Positions 6,206 to 11,945 are shown, numbered from the stretch's first letter. The stretch is 13,184 bases of DNA from Bacteroides sp. (GCA_014801595.1 JAAVDV010000009.1:1-13184), one strand, 5' to 3'. Translations and numbers: made by a program. The notes: generated by a model from the sequence alone, not told the origin.

Positions 6206-6915
6206 ATGAAAGAAGATAAAGCAATAAATCTCATACCTAAAGAGTTCGTTTCTGATGTTAGGCGAATTATTGAGAATGGCCGTCAGCAGGCGTTCTCGGC
6301 GACCAGCGCCATCGCAATTGCCACTTATTGGAATATCGGTCGGCGAATAGTCGAGGAGGAACAGAAAGGGAACATCCGTGCTGAATATGGATCTCGGCTT
6401 ATTGCAGGGTTGGCAGAGGATTTGCGGACTGAGTACGGTGCAAGTTATAACAAGAGAAATTTAGAATATTTCCGGAAATTCTACTTGGTATTCAATGATA
6501 TACAAATTGTGAACGAACTCGTACACAATTTGACGTGGACTCATATCAGAAGACTTTTATCTGTTACAAATCCTGATGCTCGTCTTTGGTATATGGCTCA
6601 AGCTTCAAAAGATATGTGGAGTACCACCACTCTTGACCGCAATATCAGCTCCCATTATTATGAGCGTCGGCTTGCGGAACAGCGGAAGCATCCAAAAGAG
6701 ACCCTGCCGGAGGCCGTAGCACCATATAATGATTCTGACCCGCTTGAATATATCAAGAATCCAACGGTTGCGGAGTTTATGGGAGTTCTGTCCTGAACGA
6801 CAGCAATCAGCTGTTTGCTGCCAAATATATGACCTATATGCCGACTGAGGAAGAGCTACGTCACGAGATTGAAAAGCAAAAACAATTCTTCCTCGCCCAC
6901 CACAAAAATGACTGA
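6206..6915 (+). pseudogene. DUF1016/YhcG-type PD-(D/E)XK nuclease with deleted catalytic domain
   Basis: The first 196 codons (6206-6796) are a good DUF1016 N-terminal domain: a winged-helix part (SAIAIATYWNIGRRIVEEEQ, YGASYNKRNLEYFRKFYLVF), LTWTHIRRLLSV, the WSTTTLDRNISSHYYERRL segment and NPTVAEFMGVL, which normally leads into the nuclease domain. The frame then ends at TGA 6794-6796. In the +2 frame from 6790 the true C-terminus follows directly: VLNDSNQLFAAKYMTYMPTE and EEELRHEIEKQKQFFLAHH..., stopping at 6913-6915. About 130-150 residues holding the PD-(D/E)XK active site are therefore gone, and the junction is out of frame. A full YhcG-type protein is around 370 residues. DUF1016 nucleases are linked to defence and mobile elements; the remaining N-terminal domain cannot cut DNA by itself. 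Confidence 0.85.
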
Positions 6916-7079
6916 TAAATGTAGCATTCGGCTTACTGACGTGCTTTCCATAGAAGGTGATATTTTCAACGATTCAGAGAGTGTCGGGCGACCTCATTTT
7001 TATTGGAGAAACTAAGCGAACAATAAAAAGCGAAAGGGTGTTGAACGTTTAATAAAATCCACTAATTATGAGTGATAAA
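6912..7079. repeat. 168-bp direct repeat, copy 2
   Basis: It is the gapless partner of 3769-3936, same orientation, offset 3143 bp. It begins at the stop of the DUF1016 gene and ends with ATGAGTGATAAA at 7068-7079, the counterpart of the lactonase start, after which the frame closes quickly (MSDKQSSVI, TAG). The lactonase body is absent. A 35-codon frame at 6908-7015 (MTDKCSIRLTDVLSIEGDIF...) overlaps the DUF1016 stop, but the pattern of changes between copies gives no sign of selection. Confidence 0.88.
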
Positions 7080-7106
7080 CAATCATCGGTGATTTAGGGC
7101 GGAATT

Positions 7107-7246
7107 GGCTGAATGTAGGGACGCGATTTTTCGCGTCCCCGATGACAAAGGCAATTCCAACACAGAGAATTTGTTTGTCGATAATACCGATCGGACGGAT
7201 GTGTCGGATCGGACGCGAGTAATCGCGTCCCTACCGTGTCAGCTTC
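7107..7246. repeat. REPIN-like double-hairpin repeat, copy C (most complete)
   Basis: The left hairpin is perfect: GGGACGCGA, loop TTTT, TCGCGTCCC (7118-7139). The right hairpin is GGACGCGA, loop GTAA, TCGCGTCC (7211-7230). The outer borders TGTAGGGACGCGA and TCGCGTCCCTAC are inverted relative to each other. About 70 bp of spacer between them is conserved with copy A. No RAYT-type or other transposase is in the window, so the element would have been moved in trans if it is mobile. Confidence 0.82.
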
Positions 7247-7293
7247 TGTGTACTCAAACTTGACTCGTTGAACAAACTTAATAATCGAGACTA

Positions 7294-7605
7294 ATGGCTT
7301 GTAATATAGATTATATTGAGTGTCTTTGCGGCTTACTTTCCTCTCTTGGAGATGTACGTTATCGTAAGATGATGGGAGATTATGTTATCTATCTGAATGA
7401 GAAGTGTATTATAACTGCCTGTGATAATATGGCATTTATCAAGAAACTGCCTTGTCTGGAGGAGTTGATGCAGGATGCTGAGACCGGTCATCCATATGAG
7501 GGAGCCAAGGAAGCGTATATTCTTGATACTTCTAACCCAAGTCTATTAAGAAAAGTCATTCCAGTCCTCTGGGATAATCTCCCTTTGCCCAAAAAGAGGA
7601 AGTGA
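7294..7605 (+). CDS. TfoX/Sxy N-terminal domain protein
   Basis: The 103-residue product is a stand-alone TfoX N-terminal domain: CGLLSSLGDVRYRKMMGDYV, IYLNEKCIITACDNMAFIKK, then ETGHPYEGAKEAYILDT and a short helix (LLRKVIPVLWDNLPLPKKRK). The R-K-M-M-G-D-Y core is the family signature. TfoX/Sxy regulates competence genes in Gammaproteobacteria, but in Bacteroidota small TfoX-domain proteins are common and their role is not settled. The gene is intact and begins 47 bp after REPIN copy C; no clear promoter is seen. Downstream sequence is decayed. Confidence 0.85.
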   Translation: MACNIDYIECLCGLLSSLGDVRYRKMMGDYVIYLNEKCIITACDNMAFIKKLPCLEELMQDAETGHPYEGAKEAYILDTSNPSLLRKVIPVLWDNLPLPKKRK

Positions 7606-7716
7606 GATATATTCAAGCTGCTATAATCCTTGGAGGGCTACGACCCATGAACTACGGCAGTCAGGACTTTCTCTGTTATAGTTTTCAGGTAGATAATCAA
7701 GAATAGTAAATAACGC

Positions 7717-7761
7717 GAAAGCCAATGAAGGGGAGAGGTAGTCTCAACTTCATTGGCTTTC
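7717..7761. repeat. Perfect 14-bp inverted repeat
   Basis: GAAAGCCAATGAAG (7717-7730) and CTTCATTGGCTTTC (7748-7761) are exact reverse complements around a 17-nt loop. It sits exactly at the broken 5' edge of the ATPase remnant. It could be a hairpin or a mark of the rearrangement that removed the front of that gene. There is no T run after it, so a terminator is unlikely. Confidence 0.7.
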
Positions 7762-8247
7762 AAGTATCTGGTGTTATTGGAGAAACCGAGTGTCGGATTT
7801 GGTGATAATATCGGGTCTGGCTTTATGAAGATAATCAAGGCTTGGGATATCCTTGGGTTCAATAGCCCGGAAATCCATGAAGAAACTGAAGTCAAAGAGG
7901 TGTGGCTGACACTGCCTTTATCTGTGAAATCACAGATAAAAACACAGATATATTCACAGAATAATAATGATAACATTAGGCATAACAGCAGAATAGAGGT
8001 GGATAACATCACTGTTTCACAGATAATTTCACAGATAAATTCACATATGGATTTATCTGTTATACAACGTTCAATCCTGAAACAGATGGTCTCATTCCCT
8101 GAATCTTCAATAGAGGAAATCGCCAATGCACTTGGAACGAAATCAGAGTCAATACGTTATCAACGTCGCCTCATGCAGGACAAGGTTCTTACGGAAAAGA
8201 TAGGCTCTAACAAAAACGGTAGATGGAAGATAACTTTTATAGGCTAA
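7729..8247 (+). pseudogene. C-terminal remnant of an AlbA/HATPase-type ATP-binding regulator
   Basis: The open frame from 7729 has no ATG near its start (only TTG at 7753) and reads LEKPSVGFGDNIGSGFMKII and KAWDILGFNSPEIHEETEVK. This matches the tail of the HATPase_c_4 region of 'ATP-binding protein / putative transcriptional regulator' genes, where a R/E-x-G-x-G-I/F-x-K-I motif precedes a proline-rich turn. After a repetitive linker (SVKSQIKTQIYSQ ... TVSQIISQINSH) comes a winged-helix segment (SILKQMVSFPESSIEEIANA, LGTKSESIRYQRRLMQDKV). The AlbA_2 domain and most of the ATPase domain are missing; full proteins are about 450-550 residues. The remaining 170 codons might be expressed as a small DNA-binding protein, but loss of function is more likely. 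Confidence 0.65.
7917..8060. repeat. Cluster of ACAGATAA repeats inside the ATPase remnant
   Basis: CACAGATA occurs at 7931, 7943, 8018 and 8030, in two pairs each spaced 12 bp, with near copies at 7954 and 8042. TTTATCTGTGA (7917-7927) faces TCACAGATAAA (7930-7940) as a perfect palindrome with a 2-nt centre, and ACAGATAAAT (8031-8040) faces ATTTATCTGT (8051-8060). At protein level this is an S/T-Q-I repeat every four residues. Confidence 0.75.
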
Positions 8248-8450
8248 AATAGTATAGGGTTCTATAAATGTATAGAACGCAACAAACCAGCCATTATAGA
8301 ATTGGAAATTGAGATAACGTAAGCTATCTGAGAAGGAAGAAGATATTGGAAACGGCTCAGTGTTTGATTTTTGTCGACTCTTTTTTAGACATAGCTATCA
8401 TGGGAACGCGAAGATTGAAGATTCTGACGCAAACGATTAACTAAATCTAA
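8248..8450. other. Decayed spacer with one hairpin
   Basis: No gene is seen. GTTCTAT (8259-8265) and ATAGAAC (8272-8278) form a 7-bp hairpin 12 bp after the ATPase remnant stop, without a T tract. A frame near 8330-8445 has some protein-like character (DIGNGSVFDFCRLFFRHSYH) and may belong to the front of the nuclease remnant in another frame, but I cannot show that. Confidence 0.4.
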
Positions 8451-8720
8451 ATTTATAGACTTGATGTATTCATTAAAACTGAAACGGAAAATTGGGCTGT
8501 TGAAGTCAAATCTCGAATTTCTGATGAGAATGATATACTGAGAGGAATCTTCCAGTGCGTAAAATATCGTTCCGTCATGGAAGCGAAGAAAGCTCTTTAT
8601 CCAAATTCCTCCAGTATTCGGGTATTGTTGGTGGTCGAAAAGGAGATGAGTGAACGTATGAAAAAGTTAGCGGATTTCTTAAGGATTCCTTACATGTCTA
8701 ACTTCAAAGTACCTTCTTGA
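8451..8720 (+). pseudogene. PD-(D/E)XK nuclease-like C-terminal remnant
   Basis: The frame from 8451 to the TGA at 8718-8720 (89 codons) lacks a start codon at its beginning and is preceded by stops. It reads LDVFIKTETENWAVEVKSRI, then SDENDILRGIFQCVKYRSVM, IRVLLVVEKEMSERMKKLAD and FLRIPYMSNF. The 'D-V-x(9-12)-V-E-V-K-S' arrangement matches the PD-(D/E)XK active-site core (Asp, then Glu-x-Lys), followed by a helix with Q-C-V-K-Y and a strand carrying VLLVVE, as in restriction-like endonuclease domains. The N-terminal half of the gene is not recognisable upstream. It stops 12 bp before the UmuC-like pseudogene. Confidence 0.65.
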
Positions 8721-8732
8721 GTTTTTAAGTTA

Positions 8733-9608
8733 ATGCAGCGGCAGTATTTGGCAATCGATTTGAAGAGCTTTTATGCTTCGGTGGAATGTGTTGAACGGAA
8801 GTTGGATCCGCTTGACACCTGTCTTGTCGTGGCAGATGCTTCGCGCACTGAAAAGACGATTTGCCTCGCCGTTTCTCAGGCGTTGAAGGAGTATGGCACC
8901 GGTGGCAGCCCCCGACTGTTTGAGGTAGTGTAGAAGGTTCGTGAGGCTAACTACCGAAGAGGGAGAAATGGAAAGTCATATTCAAAGGCTGTACTTGACT
9001 CTAATCCTGAAATAGCGGTTGATTATATTGTTGTTCCTCCTCGTATGGCGCACTATATCGAATACAGCACTCGCATTTACAAGGTTTATCTCCGATATAT
9101 AGCCCCAGAGGATATTCACGTCTATTACATTGATGAGGTAATAATGGACGTAACCGACTATCTCCGGACGTATAAGATGACGGCTCATGAGTTGGCGGTC
9201 AAGATGATTCGCGAAGTGCTGTCGGAGACCATTATCACGGTAACGGCAGGTATAGGCACGAATATGTATCTCTGCAAGATTGCTATGGATATAGTTGCCA
9301 AGAAGATGCCTGCTGACAAGGATGGTGTGCGTATCCCTGAACTCGATGAGATGTCATATCGTCGCCAGCTCTGGGAACATATCCCTCTGACTGACTTTTG
9401 GCGTGTCAGACGAGGCATCGCTAACCGACTTGCCAAATGCGGAATACTGACAATGGGTGACATAGCTCCCCGACGACTCGCCGACATAGTCAACTACATC
9501 CGGCTTAACGAAAGCGACTTTGTGGAGTGGCATCAGTCCGAAACCGCGAAGCTGTTTGCTACGCCCATATTCCGTAACGGGAAGAAAGCCTCCGGCTACT
9601 TCTTTTAA
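8733..9608 (+). pseudogene. Y-family DNA polymerase (UmuC type), nonsense codon and lost C-terminus
   Basis: The first block (8733-8930) is QYLAIDLKSFYASVECVERK with LVVADASRTEKTICLAVSQA and RLFEVV, the UmuC palm signature including Asp9 and the S-F-Y steric-gate region. The frame is then stopped by a single TAG at 8931-8933, where homologues usually have a glutamine codon (F-E-V-V-Q-K-V-R); CAG to TAG is a one-base change. The same frame continues as KVREANY..., RMAHYIEYSTRIY, HVYYIDEVIMDVT (catalytic Asp-Glu, codons 134-135), TAGIGTNMYLCKIAMDIVAK and LTDFWRVRRGIANRLAKCGI as far as TMGDIAP. After about 9470 the sequence (RRLADIVNYIRLNESDFVEW ...) no longer matches the family, and the little-finger and beta-clamp-binding end is absent. 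Normal length is about 420 residues or more. A YolD-like gene, the usual partner, survives at 11385. Confidence 0.88.
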
Positions 9609-9659
9609 TTTCTATACCACACGGCTGTGCCTCTGACTGATATATTTGATGTACGACTA

Positions 9660-9691
9660 CTTGTATATCTTTGAGATTATTACTAAATTTG
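9660..9691 (+). promoter_or_regulatory. Bacteroidota-type promoter for the small secreted protein
   Basis: CTTG at 9660-9663, a 20-nt spacer and TAAATTTG at 9684-9691. Transcription would start near 9698, about 25 nt before the ATG at 9725. This excludes the in-frame TTG at 9671 as a start. Confidence 0.65.
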
Positions 9692-9724
9692 CGACTGTTA
9701 ATGACAACATCATTACCCCTTGAT

Positions 9725-10090
9725 ATGAAGAAACTATTATTTATTTTAATTTGCGCAGTTTTTGCAATCAATGCAAACGGGCAATTCAAATTCAAGAGCC
9801 TTGATAACAATGATGGCAAAACAACCATTGTAATTGTCGATGACAATTTTAAGACTGGCCCAGAAACTTGCTGTGCAAAATTTAATAATGACGGTAAAAC
9901 ATACGATGCAACTTCAATGGTTACCACACAAGAGGGTAAGCAGATGTCAATAACTATGACATTTAAGAAATTGACGGTATTTAATAATACCTCCGTTACA
10001 CTTACAATCAATGGACAGCAAGTTAATATACCTATTGACTTGACGGAAATTGCAAGCCAACTCAGTGGCTATAAGCTCTTGATACCATAA
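9725..10090 (+). CDS. Small secreted protein of unknown function
   Basis: The 121-residue product begins with a clear signal peptide (MKKLLFILICAVFAINANGQ), so export to the periplasm is expected. The mature part, about 100 residues, is rich in Asn, Thr and Asp with alternating beta-strand patterns (FKFKSLDNNDGKTTIVIVDD, TVFNNTSVTLTINGQQVNIP), a Cys-Cys pair in GPETCCAKF and a C-terminal DLTEIASQLSGYKLLIP. It suggests a small beta-sandwich; I recognise no family. An in-frame ATG at 9701 would add MTTSLPLD; 9725 is chosen because it starts the lysine-rich signal-peptide head. It has its own promoter and no operon partner, and runs convergent with the Abi gene. Confidence 0.75.
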   Translation: MKKLLFILICAVFAINANGQFKFKSLDNNDGKTTIVIVDDNFKTGPETCCAKFNNDGKTYDATSMVTTQEGKQMSITMTFKKLTVFNNTSVTLTINGQQVNIPIDLTEIASQLSGYKLLIP

Positions 10091-10205
10091 GACATTCACT
10101 GATATAGTATTTGTTATGATACGCAGAAAGAATTTCATTTCTTACCTCCCTTTCTCTACAGGCAAATGAATAGAAACAAGGTCAAAATCAAATTAACCCA
10201 CATCT
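10091..10205. other. Convergent intergenic spacer
   Basis: The 115 bases between the converging secreted-protein and Abi genes show no clear hairpin with T tract and no further gene. Confidence 0.5.
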
Positions 10206-10877
10206 TCATTTCAATGCTTCAATTTTGGTAATTGTAGAATCCGGCAATATGTCTATGCCGTAGAATAGATGGCTACTCCTATAACCCAAGAAGTCTATAT
10301 ATTTGAGGATAAGTGCATATTTGCTTTGTGTTCTCGCCATGTCAAGATTGCCGTCCTCATCAAAGCAAATAGCCTCGTGGTGGGCTATGCGGTTACGGAA
10401 ACTCTTTATCTCCTGTAACTCATTGAACACAGCACGTTGTCCTAATCCTGCTGTTCGGTTCGGAAATATACGCAAAAGATTTTGGCCCCCCAATCGGTAA
10501 GGCTGACGAGTGAACAAATGCGTCCAAAAGCCGAAAGACACCGACGAAACGACACGGTCGTTTGTATATCGCCCGTTTTGCCGAAGCGTGGCAATTATAC
10601 GAAGCACCTCATTTTTCTGCGGTGCATTCTCAATCATACCGCCTGGCCGCATCTGATTCTCCACCCAGTCCGAATCATTGAATACGCGTTGATAGTGAGC
10701 GTTAATAGCGTTGCGAAGCACAACCTCGAATATATTCAGTATGCCATAAAACTTTTGGCACAACTTTACGTTATGTCTATACAATGTCAGTGCTTTGGCT
10801 GTATTGCCACCGCACGCAACTAAATATTTGTTCAGGCGAGCCGGAGAAAACGCCTTTTCATACTCGGAATACTTCAC
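10206..10877 (-). CDS. Abi_2 (AbiD/F-like) family protein, predicted HEPN ribonuclease
   Basis: The 223-residue protein matches the Abi_2 abortive-infection family. N-terminal helices (YEKAFSPARLNKYLVACGGN, ALTLYRHNVKLCQKFYGILN) are followed by the family motif FEVVLRNAINAHY, the SFGFWTHLF block typical of this group, NLLRIFPN and ELQEIKSFRNRIAHHEAI. RNRIAH (Arg161-His166) is an RX4-6H motif, the catalytic signature of HEPN RNases; RNAINAH (Arg55-His61) is a second candidate. Known relatives act as toxins that stop phage growth, probably by cutting RNA; cleavage here is inference. The protein is full length and cytoplasmic. A consensus promoter (10906-10937) precedes it. A plus-strand promoter and hairpin RNA overlap that promoter and diverge from it, which may matter for its control. 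Confidence 0.85.
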   Translation of the reverse strand: MKYSEYEKAFSPARLNKYLVACGGNTAKALTLYRHNVKLCQKFYGILNIFEVVLRNAINAHYQRVFNDSDWVENQMRPGGMIENAPQKNEVLRIIATLRQNGRYTNDRVVSSVSFGFWTHLFTRQPYRLGGQNLLRIFPNRTAGLGQRAVFNELQEIKSFRNRIAHHEAICFDEDGNLDMARTQSKYALILKYIDFLGYRSSHLFYGIDILPDSTITKIEALK

Positions 10878-10901
10878 TTCGTAATTTTTAACTTATTTCG
10901 A

Positions 10902-10933
10902 TTTGCAAATTTAAGAAAATATTCCTAACTTTG
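10902..10933 (+). promoter_or_regulatory. Bacteroidota-type promoter (plus strand), overlapping the Abi promoter
   Basis: TTTG at 10902-10905, a 20-nt spacer and TAACTTTG at 10926-10933, a full consensus match. Transcription would start near 10940, directly at the first hairpin of the structured RNA region. Confidence 0.7.
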
Positions 10934-10937
10934 CAAC
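10906..10937 (-). promoter_or_regulatory. Bacteroidota-type promoter for the Abi_2 gene (minus strand)
   Basis: Read on the minus strand: GTTG (10937-10934), a 20-nt spacer and TAAATTTG (10913-10906), a full match. Transcription would begin near 10899, giving a leader of about 20 nt before the ATG at 10877. It overlaps almost base for base with the plus-strand promoter at 10902-10933, so the two should exclude each other. Confidence 0.7.
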
Positions 10938-10939
10938 GG

Positions 10940-11025
10940 AATCCCCCGAGTGTCCCTGTCTTCGAACAAACCTCGGGGTTTAGTCTTTTATAGCCGCTCC
11001 TAATTAGGGCGGCTTTTGTTGTCTT
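10940..11025 (+). ncRNA. Predicted small structured transcript divergent from the Abi_2 gene
   Basis: From the predicted start near 10940 the transcript folds into CCCCGAG (10944-10950) pairing with CTCGGGG (10972-10978), with a 21-nt loop, and then into a terminator hairpin (10993-11013) with a T-rich tail. That gives a discrete RNA of roughly 85 nt with no ORF. It may be a stand-alone small RNA, possibly an RNA partner of the HEPN protein, or the attenuated leader of the downstream phage-like/YolD genes. The sequence does not decide between these. Confidence 0.45.
10993..11017 (+). terminator. Rho-independent terminator hairpin
   Basis: GCCGCTC (10993-10999) pairs with GGGCGGC (11007-11013, one G-T pair) around CTAATTA, followed by TTTTGTTGTCTTTT. 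Confidence 0.65.
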
Positions 11026-11108
11026 TTCGCTTCACTCTTTATAGCCATACTTTTGCATAAACTCATTAACACATAAACTCATAAACTGCGCCACCGGCGC
11101 ATCTAAGT
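11026..11108. promoter_or_regulatory. Leader region with -7 element and short repeats
   Basis: TACTTTTG at 11048-11055 is a -7 element match without a well-placed -33. It is followed by ATAAACTCAT repeated at about 11057 and 11073, and by the small palindrome GCGCCACCGGCGC (about 11088-11100). These precede the short ORF at 11109. Confidence 0.4.
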
Positions 11109-11346
11109 ATGGCTATTGATACAAAATCAGTTTGGCAACTCATAGCCGAGTTCCGAAAACTACAAGCCAAAGTCTCCATCACCTCGGAGTCTTAAGGCGA
11201 CATCTTACAACGGCTCTCCGATCTGCTGTTTAATAGTAATTTCCTTTGCAGAGAAGTCTTCCTAGGTCGGGCACGCGGAAATGACCGAAGTGAAGAGCAG
11301 CGAAACCTCGGTTATTTTTATTGTGTTCCCCGGCGGAGAAATCTGA
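11109..11346 (+). pseudogene. Deleted phage-tail-like short ORF (N- and C-terminal ends fused)
   Basis: ATG 11109 opens 28 codons (MAIDTKSVWQLIAEFRKLQA, KVSITSES) ending at TAA 11193-11195. After the stop the same frame goes on as GDILQRLSDLLFN, which is how this kind of protein continues (S-L-G-x-I-L-Q-x-L-x-D-L-L), so a TTA leucine codon has probably become TAA or been lost by a small deletion. A second piece, MTEVKSSETSVIFIVFPGGE at 11281-11346, reads in another frame and looks like the C-terminal end. The layout resembles short N-terminal modules of Bacteroidales phage structural proteins; that assignment is from memory of the pattern and weak. The middle is missing. It ends 38 bp before the YolD-like gene. 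Confidence 0.4.
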
Positions 11347-11384
11347 GCAACCAACGAGACCGTAACCAACAGATAGGAGGACAC

Positions 11385-11798
11385 ATGAGTAGGTATGATG
11401 ATATTATCAACTTGCCCCACCATGTGAGCAAGACCCGCATTCCCATGTCAATGGAAAATCGTGCGGCTCAGTTCGCACCCTTTGCCGCCTTGACAGGACA
11501 TGATGTCGCCATCGCTGAGATGGGTCGATTCACTTTTGAAAAGCCGAAACCTTCGTCGGAGGAATTAAAATGGCTATCATTTCGACTTGAATGTGCGATT
11601 AAGAGGAATGCTGAAGTTATCATAACATACTTCCAACCAGATGTTTTCAAACATGGTGGAGATTATCATAAAGTAATAGGAAAGGTAAAGAGTATAGATG
11701 AGATGGACGGTCTGCTGATATTGTCTGATAAACAATCAGTCCGTCTTGATAATATAATAAGTATTGAAGGGGAAATATTTGATAATGTGGAACTTTAA
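11385..11798 (+). CDS. YolD-like protein
   Basis: The 137-residue protein matches the YolD-like family as found in Bacteroidales: YDDIINLPHHVSKTRIPMSM, ENRAAQFAPFAALTGHDVAI, then VIITYFQPDVFKHGGDYHKV, a GKVKSIDEMDGLLILSD strand pair and IISIEGEIFDNVEL. YolD proteins usually sit next to a UmuC-type translesion polymerase and are thought to assist it in the SOS response. Here the polymerase at 8733 is a ruin 1.8 kb upstream, so the partner is orphaned. A near-perfect AGGAGG (11375-11380) four bases before the ATG is unusual for this phylum and fixes the start. No close promoter is seen; transcription may come from the 10902 promoter if the terminator is read through. Confidence 0.85.
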   Translation: MSRYDDIINLPHHVSKTRIPMSMENRAAQFAPFAALTGHDVAIAEMGRFTFEKPKPSSEELKWLSFRLECAIKRNAEVIITYFQPDVFKHGGDYHKVIGKVKSIDEMDGLLILSDKQSVRLDNIISIEGEIFDNVEL

Positions 11799-11820
11799 TA
11801 TTGTGATTGAATATCCGCTC

Positions 11821-11852
11821 CTTGTCAATGTCATGATTTTTCCCTAACTTTG
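11821..11852 (+). promoter_or_regulatory. Bacteroidota-type promoter for the aldo/keto reductase
   Basis: CTTG at 11821-11824, a 20-nt spacer and TAACTTTG at 11845-11852. Transcription would begin near 11859, leaving a leader of about 155 nt that contains both palindromes. Confidence 0.75.
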
Positions 11853-11926
11853 CACTCTATGACAGATATCTTTGGGCTATGAAGAAATGGTATCTCTTCT
11901 TTTCTTCGTCAGAGGCAATATAAAAA

Positions 11927-11945
11927 CTGCACCAACTTGGTGCAG
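11927..11945. promoter_or_regulatory. Palindromic operator-like site 1
   Basis: CTGCACCAACTTGGTGCAG is a perfect palindrome of two 9-bp arms around a central C (11936). It shares the core CACCAACnTGGTG with site 2 and lies about 75 bp after the -7 element, in the transcribed leader. Confidence 0.7.

Noticed and set aside
6908..7015. A 35-codon ORF overlapping the DUF1016 stop
   Set aside because: Most differences from the other repeat copy change amino acids or create stops, so there is no sign of coding selection.
7918..8060. A CRISPR array or replication iterons
   Set aside because: The repeated words are only 8-11 bp, unevenly spaced and inside a recognisable reading frame; no cas or rep gene is present.
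7638..8126. A 162-codon minus-strand open frame
   Set aside because: It is a shadow of the ATPase remnant. Its Cys/Ile-rich repeats are produced by the ACAGATA repeats on the other strand.
10482..10823. A plus-strand open frame of 113 codons
   Set aside because: It is opposite the Abi_2 gene; no promoter or family features.
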